Shown: in pieces, positions 21,061-35,930 of the stretch | Position numbering within the stretch: the first letter of the stretch is position 1 | How the letters are laid out: each line of letters begins with the position of its first letter | NCBI GenBank assembly: GCA_015478945.1 | Contig: JABUQX010059988.1 | Coordinates: 1 to 56,822, forward strand | DNA: 56,822 nucleotides | From: Trachelipus rathkii | Taxonomy: Eukaryota; Arthropoda; Malacostraca; Isopoda; Trachelipodidae | Direction of reading: 5' to 3' | Position numbers and translations under genes: made by a program | The notes under the pieces: generated by a model | Seen by the model: the letters and a program-made list of their open reading frames with translations, nothing else | Databases searched by the model: none | What the model was told of the DNA's origin: nothing

Positions 21061-22300
21061 ATATTATATATATATATTATTGTAATCGAGTATTACAAGG
21101 TCAAAATTTAAAATTTTTAGAGTCGATGAAAATTTTTTAACAAATATATAAATAAATATAAAACGAACTTAAAAGATATATAATTATAAAGAAAATAATA
21201 AATTATAAATAAATTAAAGTTTTAAAAATAAAAAAAAGTTGATTATTATAAATATAAGTATTAAATTTTGTTTGTACTAAAAGAGAATATTTTATAAAAC
21301 ATAAAATATTAAAAGAAAGAAAGAAATCAAATAACTAGAATATATATCTCTAGCAATATTTAAAGATATTGAAGATATGAAATTTGCAAAAAGAAATATT
21401 ATAAAATAAATTAGAAGACATTCAGTGAGTGCCTAACAGTATCTCTATATAATGGTGCAGCATTTAGGGCGGTGGTTTAGAGCTGGCGTTGCCTGTGTTA
21501 CATTAGTTATTATCTTATACTATAGTGTTAAGCTATTATGGAACTATTGTATGTATAAGTTTATCTCAAAAATCATGAAGGATATATTTAGATTTTGTTC
21601 TTTAAATATTCGTAATTCTAATTGTTTTATGTCGTGTTTCGTCTAATATAAGAACAATAATGATATAGAAACATTTGTACGTTAGTTTATATATTTATCA
21701 TAATCAGTATTGAAATTATATTACAACAAGGTATTAGATAAAATTTTGTAAATATTACTAGTTAATATTAGTATAAGAACATATCTCAGATATATATATT
21801 ATAGAAAAAGTGTAATGAGGGTATACTAGTTATATTAGGTTTATTAGTTGTCATTATATCTCTTTAGTTTTCTTGCTCTACATTTTAACATCATTAATTA
21901 GGAAAAAATCTGATTACGTTAGCATAACTTCTTGAGATCACATGAAAATTATATATAGACAAGATTAATGATAAATTAATAAGTTGTATTAATTACATTA
22001 GTTAATAGTAATAATATTCCACTGGAGGTTGGTATGGGAGGGTTAGATGGGATTTTAGTATGTTTGATATATCACTGAGATTTACAGTTTATATCGGTAT
22101 TATTATATAAATATAAATCATATAATTCATTTTTAAAAATTAATTAAATGAGCAAAATCTGCTTTAAAGTATTGCAAATAAATAGAACAAAAATGAAAGT
22201 TTGTGTTATGTTTAATATCAAAAATAGTGACATTGAATCAAATAGATTACATTAGATTTCTCTTGCTACATATTATATATATCCCCTATATACTATACAC
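21061..22300. other. AT-rich stretch, no gene
   Basis: No motif is recognised. The open frame 21452-21646 (64 codons) begins with an ATG but has no known domain, and such lengths are expected by chance at this composition. Confidence 0.5.
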
Positions 22301-22314
22301 AGTTTGTAATAAAT

Positions 22315-22430
22315 ATCATATGGGGAGGGGTGAGCGAGAGGGAGAAGGGTGGGTAGAGGCTTCTAGGTAAGGCTCTCCGGGGTGCTAACTGGAGCTCTGT
22401 AGGACTCTGGCTGGATTTTAGATTGATTAA
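22315..22430 (+). other. GC-rich purine patch
   Basis: A GGGGAGGGGTGAGCGAGAGG-type purine run is followed by a moderately GC-rich segment in otherwise AT-rich DNA. It resembles the purine-rich strand of the retroelement in composition, but no motif from it is recognised. Confidence 0.35.
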
Positions 22431-22899
22431 TATATAAAAGTTAACACCTAGATTTATTGTTTTTTATTTTTAATAGTTAAAGCTTAAAAAATTTACCTAT
22501 AGAAAATTAATTTATTTTTATAATATTTTATTATTATAAAATTTATATTTAGCACAAAAATTTTTATAAATAATTTTTTAATTTTTTTTAGATTTTTTAT
22601 TTTTAAAATTTTTTTAATAATATAAAAATTTTATTTCTTTTTTTTCAATAAATATAATTTTCAATTTTCCCTGCTCCTCGATTTCAGCGTAATAATGATT
22701 GTATCTGTTTTGGGTCTTTTCTAATTATGTAAATGCTATTTCAATCTTTCTGGTCTATTCAGGGGGCGGCAGAGAGAGCCCACTTTGTGTTGCGAACTTT
22801 TCTGTAACCCATATACTCAAAGTATATAGTGAGATAACATTTTATGTAATGGTACTTAATATACTCTTAGGATTATTTTCATCGTTACCTATTTTCAAT

Positions 22900-24050
22900 A
22901 TTCTCAATGATTGAAGGGCGGAACCCCCCGAGGGTAGCGCGTCTAGACAACCCTATAAACATTATATCCGTATTCCCTTATAATATATACCAATAATATT
23001 TCAGAGTATACATATATCTAGATTCGATATACATATTAATCAGAGTACATATAAGTACTAGTATATATACTACTCCAATATTGAGTTAGTTATAGTATAA
23101 TATTACGAATGTTTATTATAGTTACACCGAGCCTGGCCTCCTAAGCTATATACACCGGTCTGAGAGTATAGCCAAACTCTCTAGAATAGCTCAATACTCA
23201 ACTAACTAATATTCTTGTACTATAGAAATATCTAACTCTGAGAATCTCATTACTTCACTACATAATTCTTACAGGCCTTTAATAATATTACGAAACTTCA
23301 ATTTTTATAATTAGGGGGTGTGGAGTTACCCCTTATCGTAAGGATCACCTATACAGGGAGGTAATACGCTCGCTATATACAAGACGAGGTTATTACCTAT
23401 TATCACTAATTACTTATATACCTCTACCCTCCTATAAAATTTATTTAAACTTCCGATTTAACTCAGATAAATTCTTAATAGATTAATTATATTATTACGA
23501 GCCATAGTGAGAAGCTGAGAACCTGAGTATATATAAGCCTATAGAACAATAAAATAATTATATTATCAAACCTATTTTAATTATATATTAATCAATATAT
23601 ATTATTATATATATTAATAATATATTATTTAATAATATATATTATATTATATATATAATATATTTACTATATTATATATAGTAATATATATGTATATAAA
23701 TATGTATATATATTATAATATTATATTAATATTATATATATAATATATATTATATTAATATAATCATATATTTATATATATATATTACATGTAATATATA
23801 TTAAATATTAATATATATATTATCATAGATATTATCATATTATATATTAATAATATATTTAATATAAACTATAATAGTATACTAGGGAGTTCAGAGATCG
23901 AGAATTCTGAGAACGGTGAGCTAGTGATAAATTACTAGTAGTAATTCGCCTTTGCGGTCGCAATCGAGAGAACCGTAACTACTCTAATCAGGGTCCTCAT
24001 TAGGACGCTATAGATACTCTATTGACCGATTTTTTTTATACGACTAATAA
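22900..24050. other. AT-rich stretch with scattered GC patches, no gene
   Basis: Patches near 22915-22960, 23120-23200 and 23930-24010 are GC-richer but lack open frames. A TA block lies at 23580-23880. An 18-mer at 23152-23169 recurs exactly at 47359-47376. Confidence 0.4.
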
Positions 24051-24265
24051 TTATATAATATATATATATATATCTACATATCATCATATATATATAATAT
24101 AATAATAATCATAATAATTATATAAAGATATAATAAATATATACTAAAGTAATAATAATAAATAATAAATAATAAAATAATATAATATATATCTAAATAA
24201 ATAATAAATAATAAATAATAATAATAAATAATAAGTATAATAAATATAATTAATATAAATAATAA
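24050..24265. repeat. (TA)n and (AATA)n microsatellites
   Basis: Interrupted TA followed by AATAAT/AAATAATA tracts. Confidence 0.85.
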
Positions 24266-26100
24266 CAGACAGACCGACTATCGTTGAGGTCTGATATCTG
24301 TCTGTTCCAGTAGTGTGTACGTATGGTGTCGAAGCTATGACCTTAGGCTAATCTCGATCGATCGCTACGCATAGTAATCAAGGCGTACGAGTCTACGCTC
24401 TAAGGGACTACCACTATACTATATATTATATACTAATCTCTTAATACTATAATAGCTGGTGACTTTAATAAATATTTAAATACAAATAAATGTTATTATA
24501 TAATACTAGTTCATCTATATTGAGTTTGCTAATGATTACAAATACATACTCATATTGATTGCCGACACAGCAAATACCTGTTCTCAGTACTATATAAAGG
24601 TATATATGAGTATGTAAAGTATGTGATGGCTAACGCGAGTTGAAATGTTAGCTATACATATTATTCGAGAGCACTATGCGCACGTATATATAAGTTACTA
24701 TATTATAGCATAAAGATTAAATGACTCATACGAAACATTCAGATCCCATAAGATATGAGGATCCTAAGTGAACAGTAAAGCTAGATACATGATTTTATAA
24801 ATGATCTTTTGCTTTGAACCGACCATCTATCAAAATAGCCGTGGAAATGAAATCATGTATCACCCCCAATATATAGAGATGCAGTACATACCAATCAAGG
24901 TTGAGATTATACGTACTTGTATATATTAGCTGGAGTTAATCTAATATAGTAAAAAAAGGGCTCGTCACTTAATAACATAACTTACCTAAATTTTCTTTGA
25001 AGCCCGCTAAGCAACATGTGATGTGAGGTTTATCTAAGAATTATTATTTTGTTTAATTTAATATAGACAAGGATTATATTCTCACAATTTCATACAAAAG
25101 AGATACAAGAGAACCGTCGAAAGAGATATAGGAAAGTAAGATAAGGTGTCTTAGAGAGGGAATTTGTAGAAGTTGTGTTTAAAGGATTAATTTTATCAAT
25201 CTGGCATACGAACCAACCTACCATAATATATATATATACTACGAATATGTTATTAATCTAGTATCAAATATTTGTAATGAGTAAAGATTGAAGACTGAAT
25301 AAGCAATTCTAAGAAGTATAAAGAGAGGAAGTACAGATATAATAAGATTTGATATTAGATAAGTAAAAGGTGAGTGAGGGGAGTGGAGAAGGGTATATCG
25401 ATGTTACTTACGGCATATAATTATTGGAATATATATATATAGTATATATAGATGATTATGATGAGCTAGAAACTGAATATCTTATAATAAAAGCAAGAAA
25501 CTAATAGTAGAAGATAAGACATAGATACACTGAGGACACCTACTATTATATCACTAAAATAGAAAGATAGTTCGCCTATATACCATCTATACAACTAGAC
25601 CTAATTAATTATAGTGAGAGCGAATATATTTATTTGTGATAAAGATAATTAAGCTTTAGACAAAGTATAAGTGCAAAAGTGAATGAGAGAAATCTAAAGT
25701 GAAGAGGAGCTTGTGAGAAGATCAAGGTCAGCTGCATATACCTGAGTATCAAATATAATGCGTTATGAGATAATTTCAAATCGCCACACGAGCTCTCCCG
25801 TAAATTCATTAACTAAGTAGGAAAACCATGAATCTGTTTAGTAATTAGAAATATATAATATCACACAGCAGAATCCTCGATTCAGAGCGAAAGATACGTA
25901 ACTGTGCAATCGGCAAGTAAAGTAGTTAATAGTAATTTACAGTAATTGTGAGTACTAAATGCATAAATGAGTAAGTAGAATTAGGTTTCAATAGATCTTA
26001 GATAGAATTACTAGTTAGTTATAGAGCTATAGGGCGATTACGTTAAAAGATCAATGACTAGGTAGTTTTTACCTTATTTTTCGGGAAATAGTTATGTAAC
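24266..26100. other. Irregular AT-rich stretch, no gene recognised
   Basis: The segment 25080-25740 is purine-leaning but shows no endonuclease or RT motif. A 12-bp inverted repeat, GATACATGATTT (24784-24795) against AAATCATGTATC (24850-24861), could form a 78-nt hairpin. Confidence 0.4.
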
Positions 26101-26576
26101 ACTATTATATAGTAATATAATATAATATAATATATAATACTAATATATATCATATTATTAATATTAATATATATATATATAATATATATATATATCTATC
26201 TATATATTAATATTATATATAAATAAGTTATATATTATATATATAATATATATATAATATTTTATATATCATGTAATAATAATATAATATATATATTAAT
26301 ATATTAATTATTAATTAGATATCATATGTATGTATAATGTATATTATGATCATAATATATACTATAATATAATAAATATATTAATATATACTCGTAGGCA
26401 TAATAGTGTACTTAGACGACTAGAGCAATAATTATCTTATATTGCGTGATTGTTCCAGAACTTATATACAAATTTGAACCTATTATCCGACTAGTCCTAT
26501 TATGCCAAAAGAAAATTTGATTTTATTAATGGTAATATAATAATAATTATATATATAATACTAGTATTTATCATAT

Positions 26577-26618
<42 letters not shown>

Positions 26619-28306
26619 TCGTTAAAGTAAATTGTTTATGTAATTCATACATAGTAATTCATTATATTAATATATATTTTTTCTATATATATATGTGTTG
26701 TACCTTCTGTAATATATATATAAAGATATAATTTATATAAAATATATTACCTAATTGAATTTAAATAACCTTACTACATAAATAAATAAATTTGGTTTTC
26801 GCTAAAGAACGAAGTCTATAAGTAAATTTGTAAAGATTTCGCATACTCACTAATAACTGGTGAGAAAAATATGATATCTCATACTGAATTAATATACTAT
26901 TTTTAAATTCAAGTGTGTATACTATTAACCAACTTTATCCTAACTATAAAACTAATACACAAGATGCTCTTAATTTTCATCTCTAGCTCTTATAATAAAA
27001 ATATTTTTAACCCATAATTCAAATGTAATTTTCTCTATAGTTTTAAGCCTCCTATAAACTAAGTAATTTTTTTGCTTATCACATGAAGTATGAATATTTC
27101 TTAAAAATTTATGTTTAGCTATGGCGTGATTAGGTTAATATATTCTAATCATATATCTATATAATAAATTATTTGATATATTATAAGATTTAAAGCTAGC
27201 TAACCATGATATATATAATTATAATATTAATATATATTAATATTATCTATAATACATTATATATATTAATATATATATTATTATATTTTAATATAATAGT
27301 ATAGATTTATTATTAATTATATATAATATATATAATATTAATTATTAATATTTATATATATATATATGATTATATTATATAATATAATAATATATTATAT
27401 ATATATCTTATATTATATATATTATTAATACTACATTTAATAGAAATCCAACGAGGCTTCAATATCAATCGTCTCATTGACTTATATTATTTCTATAATA
27501 TAAACGTAAAAAAATAACTTACATATTCTTTATAAACTTAGTTTATATTAGAAAAAGACAAAGCGGTGCATTAGGATTAATCATGTAAATCGCTTTTTAG
27601 ATACAAATTATACTATATTTATAGGTAAGAGCGTAATATAGATAAATTAAAATTTTCCTATAAATATTTAGGTCAATAGCCTCACTATCATCAATTACTA
27701 CTAAATTTATTATAGATACTCCTAAAATTATCATAATAATTTTTTATAAAATTCATTATCTAAAATATTTTAAATTTCTAAGTAAAAATAAAATACATAT
27801 ATCTAAAGCGTCCTTGATCAACATCACATACTACACTTTATTCAATAAAAGTTCAAATAAAAAACTATGTATTCCATTAATAGTCCGCAAGATCACTATA
27901 TATTATTGCAATATAAAAAAGAACTAAAATTCTAGGCAACCATATAGTAACATAATTCTAATATAAATTATCAATACAAATTCTGACAACTTTATGAGTT
28001 AATTATACCTAAAATTTATATTCACAAGGCTATTACTCTCAATCTACCATAAATATAGCAGTATAATATAGTACTATATAAATATATAATATAATATATA
28101 ATATATATCTAATATATTATATATAATATATTATATATATTATAAATATATATTAATATATATATATATTATACTGTATATTGAATACATATGGAAAGTG
28201 GCTTTGTTATGTAAATATACAATATATTTTTACCGCTTATATTAGATATTATGATTTTTATAACATAATATATATAAATTATAATATATTATATTAATAT
28301 AATAAT

Positions 28307-28349
<43 letters not shown>

Positions 28350-28700
28350 ATATATAATAAATATATAATATCATTTTAATATAATATAATAAATCTATAT
28401 ATATATATATATTAATATGATATATATATTATTAATATTATATATATATATATATAACTATATTAATTATATATATAATTAATATATATAATATATCTAT
28501 ATAATATACAATATAGATCTTCTATCATATATTAATTATATATATTATAACTTATTTTATGATATTAATATATAATTAATATAATAATATTAATATATAA
28601 TATATATATATATTTATATATAATAATATATATATATATATATATATCTTATATCAATAATATTACTAAATATATATATATATATATCCTATATATGGCA
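26100..28700. other. TA-array-dominated stretch, no gene
   Basis: TA blocks lie at about 26100-26390, 26540-26625, 27200-27430 and 28060-28690. The sequence between them is AT-rich with no coding frame of note. Confidence 0.55.
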
Positions 28701-31600
28701 TTCCTAGAATCCAGCAAATAGATTATTTATATCTGAGACTTTATTTTTATTATAATTAAATTTTTATGACTAACCATATTTTAGATCTTATACTATATTT
28801 ATACTGAATAATTCGGAATTTGCAAGATTTGAGTGTTTAACTTCTTCGATTATTTTTTTATTTTTTTTTTTTGGAAAAAGGCATTTCAATTACGCATTAT
28901 TTTTATAGTCTTCTAAATATATTTATTATCTTAAAAAATAATGCTTTAGAATTGAATTTATATTAATTAATTTATATAAATATTTATTACACTATAATAA
29001 AATATATAAATTAAATTAAATAATATATAATTAATCATAAATAAATATGTAAATAATAAATAAATAAATAATAATAATATAAATTATAATAATAATTAAT
29101 TAATAATATAATTTAAAATATGCTAAATAATAATCATATAGATAACTAATAATGCAAAAAGTGTTACCTAAAGCTACGTCAGTAATACAGCGAGAACGGT
29201 AAGCACTCATTACAATAATAAACAAATAATATATATTGTCGAGAATCTAACGTGACTAACTTATTAAAGAAGGGGTTTTAATTTTTTTTTTTATATTAAT
29301 ATATTTATAGGTTACCATTTAAATCCTGTACAAGAACTTTATAAAAATAAAACTATTTATATATGCTGCATTATATATCTATACTTACAGAGAGTGAGGC
29401 TCTGTATGCCAGAGTGGGACATAGTAGGGAGATAGTTACGTACTACTCATGAGATCCTAGTACTACATAACCGATGAAGGCCGAAGACCCGACTCTGCCA
29501 TTCTTTGCGATTAAACCCTATGTAATCCTTAGATTACTATAAAAAAAAAAATAATTTTACAATAATAATAATTATGTTTTATAATTAAATCTACTAAATG
29601 TACACTTATAACCTTTTAAAAAAAATTGACATATAAATTAAATAATATTTCAATGCCTATAAATGCAAAATAAAAAAAAATAATCCCAAATAAATCCTAA
29701 CACTACTACTAATAAATATATGAATGCAAAAAAAAAAAAAAAAATAATAAACTTAAATAATACAGTCACTGTGAGTGAGTTAAGCGTCTATCTGCCTTTC
29801 TCATGTATACATGATTAGCATAACTTTAGATCATAACTGATATAAGTATTATATATATTAAATATTAATATATATATAATATAATATAATATAATATTAA
29901 ATATAAGTATATATATAATTAAATATAATATATATATATATTATATAATTATATATAGTTATCTAAGTACTTACTACAAACTACATTTACTTACTTAAAC
30001 TACTATAACACTTAATTACCTTATACTTCATGAGCAACCTCACATATTAACTACTAATATATCTATAATGACATATAATTGACTACTTATATTATAAGTA
30101 TAACTTAACTTACTATATCAACTACCTTATAAACCACTACTACTTCATCATCCATCTAATATACTAAAAAGATAATACACTTAACTATATTAATTAATAA
30201 ATTCACTAATGACTTAAATAGATTATACACAAACAATCACGGCTATTGAACAACTACTTTTTAAGAAAACTTCACTGCTGAGTCTTGATTATTTTTATAT
30301 ATTTTTATCTTTATAATATTTCTAAGTAGGATCCTACTAGACTCAAATTTAAGGGTGAAACTAAACATTCCAATAAATTAGACCTATACTCGTACTTTTA
30401 CAATCTACCGCTTCATATATCATATATATTTCTATTTTTATTCTTATATAAACACAAACAGAATACACCATATGAGTTGATACATTCCCAAATGAATGTG
30501 AATGTAGATGTATATTCGGATTTCTACTTATTTCGATCCTTTAATTACCTGGGATATACAGTTACACATAGTTAGATATTATTTATTCCCATTATTTCAC
30601 GTGTGATTTAGCGTCCGGAGACCTATTTATTATTATCTATTATTATTATTATTATTATTTAATTATTATTATTATTTTTATTATTAAATGACTTATTATC
30701 TATTATTCATCTTGACTCAAACATTGCATTATTTTTTATTTTAAATGTAATGAAACCCTATGCCACCCCTTCTTAAGTATCACTTGCGATTATTATTATT
30801 ATATTTATCTATCGCTATTACTCTATTATTTATTGAGTATATATTATGTATTATGTAGGTATTTAGTCTCTATTATGTTAGTATATTCATTAGAGGGGTA
30901 TTATTCACTTCACTATTAATAAGCTTATTATTACTCCATTTCGCTCCTTTCTTCATTTGAGTCTGCTAACTTATCAGATTAATAATGATTATTATGTATC
31001 TTATTATTCATTATTATTATTATGTCCACTTAAAAGGCAACTCGATCTATCCACCATTTCATTTATCGTTCTATATATTGACTTTTAATCATCTAGACTA
31101 TTCCAAATATTATATTATTAATTAAATTATTATATTTTTTTTTTTTTTTTTTTTAATTCCACACAATGAATAACTATGCCTCTTTTAAACTCAAACTATT
31201 ACTAAGCGATTAATGCAAGAAGAACCATTTAACACGCATCGACATCTCCAACAACCACTAACAAAAACATATAGATTATCTAACGACTCTATTGCATACA
31301 GAATTCGTCACCAGTGACTTTCATTCAGAGATCATTTCCACTCGAGCAAATAAGAGAAAAAGAGAGAAAGAGAGAATAGTGGGGGAAAGTATGATTTGGA
31401 GAGTATGAGAGTATGAGAGTATGATGAGTATGAGATTAGTATTGTATGTAGATGTATGTAAGAGTATTTAAATCTTCGGGTAATCACCGAAGCTCTTATT
31501 ATCATGGACATAGTCATTTTATTCCACAAATATATCTGTACACTTTCATGGTGTCTTCTTTACACTGAGCTATAATTAATTATTATCTAATGTTATTGTA
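28700..31600. other. AT-rich stretch, no gene
   Basis: Includes AATA tracts (about 29010-29110), a poly-A run near 29728, a TA block at 29850-29960, an (ATT)n tract at about 30630-30690 and a poly-T near 31138. A GA-rich run lies at 31345-31440. No gene is recognised. Confidence 0.5.
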
Positions 31601-32279
31601 TTCTTTTATTATGTATGGATAATTTTATTAAAAATACACGAGTAATATTTTAAAATTTTATTTAACTATTATCTCGCTCCCCTACTCGGATTCTGCATCT
31701 ACAGCAGCTTCTCCTTACAAAATAGACTAAAAGCCATTTTCACTCAAATAATCATATAATGAACTTTATTCGTGCTAAAGAAACAGTTATTCTACGCACA
31801 TAGCACTTATATATGAATTCTGAGATTATACAATTTCTTAAAAAACATCCTCGCCAGGAATATTAGTAATCTTCAAGTCACACATTACTCAAATGTTTCA
31901 ATGAGGGATCACGAATAGATGTCTAATCATAATTGAGTATCCATGATCAATATGTCCGCATCCTGCTAGCAATTAGTATGTAGCAGACAATAGACAAATG
32001 AAATCATAATAAGGAAACATCGCAGCAACTGACCGTAGGAGAGATATCTTTATGAACCATCGTATTTTAATACAGGGCCCTATGAAAGGAATTCTCATGA
32101 ATATTAATTTTATTCATGAGATACAAGATTTTAATATACTAAGAAAATGTAACAGAATTAGTCCATTAAAGAACTTAATCACATACTATTACAGAATTGT
32201 ATTATACCTTGGACATTATCGCACAAGATATTGAGAAGGAGTTCTTTAACATTCTCAAGATTAGTTCCAATTATTGTTC

Positions 32280-32960
32280 TGTAGAAATCATAGTGAATGA
32301 ACACATTAGAATTGAGTCCGATACTATTTTACGTATTTACTAGGGAATGGTTCTTGCGACATTCGAGGCAGGAGATTTTGTAGAAGATGTTTTTGATATA
32401 TGGAAGATCACCTGTATATATATTCTTAAATAGTTCCATTATAAGAATATTAAAATTCAGAACAATGAAAGATCTGTATTCATTTATACTACGCGACAGT
32501 AAACATTTACTCGTGAACTCATTCACTACCGCTGAATTTTTAAAAATTGTATTTCTAGATAATATATTCGCATGATGTCCAAAGGAAACGATAATATTTT
32601 TTATGAAATATATTAGTTCCCTTTGGGCTCAATGTGTGAAGATAACGGGGTGTGTTGTGACATATGGTTACCTCATTACAAATAATCCTGTCTCAAAAAA
32701 CGTAATCTATTTTCCTGATACTACACGCTCCGAAAATAACAACCCTAAAATTAATGACTACTCACGTTACTAGGATTGAACAATGCCTAATTATCATTAT
32801 TAATCCCTGTTTGTTTTCTTTTCTGTTTTTTTTCTATTTCTTTTTTTTTTTATCTTTTGTTATTTTGCGGAGTGTTATTACAATGAAGAGCGTGTGAGAC
32901 ATGATTGGTTTGGACATATATATCAAACACAGTTACCACACACTTGCAGGCGAACCTAAT
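32280..32960 (+). pseudogene. Possible, very decayed RT fragment of another non-LTR element
   Basis: On the plus strand, ELSPILFYVFTREWFLRHSR lies near 32309-32370. It resembles the LSPxLFNxF box of reverse transcriptases and the residues after it. RVRHDWFGHIYQTQ near 32888-32935 resembles the LRWFGHI segment at the C-terminus of RTE-like elements. The two are about 550 bp apart, a plausible spacing. No YADD box is visible and the frame is lost between them. This is a weak call resting on two short motifs. Confidence 0.25.
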
Positions 32961-33309
32961 ATATTCAGCGAATTAATTCCCCTGAAAATTGTCGAATATC
33001 TCTAGAGCATTCTATAAAGAATTCAGGCTAGTAGATTGTATCTGACGAATCAACAGAATGATTTCTACTAGGTAGTTAAATAAAACAACTTTTCCTACTT
33101 ACTCTAGCATTTTATAAATGTTATAATTATAGATAATTATTAATTCATTATCTATCGATTGATTTGAACAGCTCTAATCTTCAGAGTCACTTTCTTGGTC
33201 CGTCTACCTATCTTTATAAGTCGGAAGGTAATATAACTCATTCAAACACAGTACTCAACATTGACTACCTAATTTGTATCGGCTTTTCACTCTATGTAGT
33301 ACTCATCTA

Positions 33310-34215
33310 TCGGATATGGGAATATATATACTATATATAATATATATATATATATATTATAATATTAATATCATATATATATATACTTATATATATATAT
33401 ATATATCATTAACTAATAAATATTAATATATTTATATACGATTATTAAAAATATATATATATTATATATATTAATTAAAATTAATCATTTTCATATATAT
33501 ATAACTATATTAATATATACTAATAACTTAACATATGAATACGTATACTATAAATATATCTATGTTTTAAGAGTCCACTTTTCAACATCCTAACAATTAG
33601 TGAATTTTTTGACTATCTGCGGATGCGGACATATCGTAGTATTAATTCCATTTCATTACTTACTTAAATATATATATAGTATATATTAATACTATATATA
33701 TATAATATATACGTATATATAATGATTATAATATATATATATATATAAGTATATTTAATATATATTTATATATAATATATATATATTAGTTATATACTAT
33801 ATAATATATTATATTTAATAATATATATATATATATGAAGATATATATATCATATATATTATTATATATATATATACATATTCTAATATAAGCAGCATAA
33901 ATATTATATATTAATATTATATATATAATATATATTATTATATAATTATATATATATATATTATATATATAACTATATATATATAATTAATATAATTTAT
34001 TATATTATAAATTAATATATAATATATATATAATATTACTATACTTATATATATAATACTATATATATAACTATATATATATATATATATAATTATAAAA
34101 TATAATATATTATTATATATATTATATATAAATATTATAGTATATTATATATTATATATATTAATATACATATATATATATATATATAATAAATATATAT
34201 ATACTATAATTACTA
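33310..34215. repeat. Long (TA)n-rich block
   Basis: About 0.9 kb of interrupted TA/TAT, broken by unique AT-rich sequence at about 33540-33665. Confidence 0.8.
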
Positions 34216-34219
34216 TTAA

Positions 34220-35550
34220 TAGATATAACTTAGAGCGGATGGGCTGACTCAGGGGTGAGATATTACGGTCAACTCTTATACTCTTAATCGCACGGTACCT
34301 ATTCACGGCCAAATATTTTCTATTGAATACCTATCTGGTTAATCTATCGTCACCGCGGAGTGAGTATATCATTGGAGGTTATTACTATCGAGCGCGAGGA
34401 TATATATAACTGGATTTTTTTTTATTCTATTCAAATTAATTGGAGATATGATATCTAAAAACGATTTATTACTCATCACCTTCAAGTAAAATGTATAATG
34501 TTCATGACTGAAATAAATTATATATATTAATATAATATATTATTAAATATTATATTAATATATATATATATATATATATATTAATATGATAATTATCTAA
34601 TTATATATATATATATCATATATAATATTATATTAATATATTATGTATATTAATATATAATAATATATATATATATATTTAATACTATATATATATATAC
34701 TAATATAAAAATAATATTATCTATATAATATATATATTAACCTACCTATATATACTAATATACTTATTGTATTATTAAGATCATTTATAAATGCGATTAA
34801 ACAATATGTTGTAATACTATTTATGTCACTAAAAGCTCATAGACACTCATATATATTTACAATTACAATTTACATATATTATAATATTTGTATGAGTGAC
34901 TCGGAGTATTACTTTGTCCATTTCAATTAGGCAAATATGTAAATGGGATCTTAATAATAAAAGTTTTCAAACCTTCAAATAATAAAAATTATATGAGTAA
35001 ATATAAAATATGAGTATTACACCCTAATTAATCTAAAAGCGGAACCTAAGCTACGGCAGAACATTATAATTAATGCATATTTTTTTTACAGATCTTTTCC
35101 CTTGCTAAAATATTTTCTTTGTTGTTTATACAAGCTGTTATAATCGTCGTAACATACGATAATAAACGGAATACATGCTTAGCTTTGAGGACCAATTGCC
35201 TATTTTAAGTTTGAGCAGGTGATACTATGGTACATAATAGAATAATTAAAAATATATATACAATAAATATAAATTAATATTTATCTTCTTCAAACCAACG
35301 GAACACTACTGTCATAAATGACTGGTAATAGTTTATTAGGAATTACCTTGTAAAAAATTATCACACTACGGAAAACCTGATAAATATAATTATAACATCA
35401 AAATTATGAAGAATTTGACATTAATAATTAATATATTACTAGTAATATTGAGTTAAGAAGGCCTATTAGAGACTTTTATTGGTTTCTCGCTTAAAATAAA
35501 TTGACTAACTTTTAAGTCTTGCTTTTTGCCTATGGTTATTTAATTTCTAA
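34220..35550. other. AT-rich stretch, no gene
   Basis: A GC-richer segment lies at 34225-34400, a TA block at 34515-34760, and unique AT-rich sequence follows. No coding signal is seen. Confidence 0.5.
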
Positions 35551-35569
35551 TTATACATAAAAATGAATA

Positions 35570-35930
35570 CCCCAAGCGCGATAAACTCGGCTCTCCAGGA
35601 GGGCAGGAGGTACCGGAGAAGAGTCTGATTCAGAGCTCTTACCGGGCAACATAATGTCGGAGTATAAATAGGAATTATTTCCCCCGTCTCGGCTGGGAGT
35701 ATAGGAAGTACTAAGCTGACCCTGGAACACCGTCACATAAATGGTGTCAATCATCCGATGTTACTCACCGCATCTTTTGGTAATATTATGAACAAGGTGC
35801 GGCAGAACCGGACAGGTAGGTTATCCTGCCAGATTCCCCGCGCCAGAAGGTCATGGGAAAGACATCCGCCTCCCCATAAAGTGTTCCAATCCCGTCGCTC
35901 GACGCTCCTATAAGTAACGATTTGCCGTAT
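35570..35930. other. GC-richer patch, origin unknown
   Basis: About 360 bp with near-balanced composition inside AT-rich DNA. A 67-codon minus-strand frame (35551-35754) is open but matches nothing I recognise. The sharp composition change suggests an inserted repeat. Confidence 0.4.

Noticed and set aside
24050..24265. CRISPR-like or other regularly spaced array
   Set aside because: All regular arrays seen are microsatellites without unique spacers. The window is eukaryotic in character.
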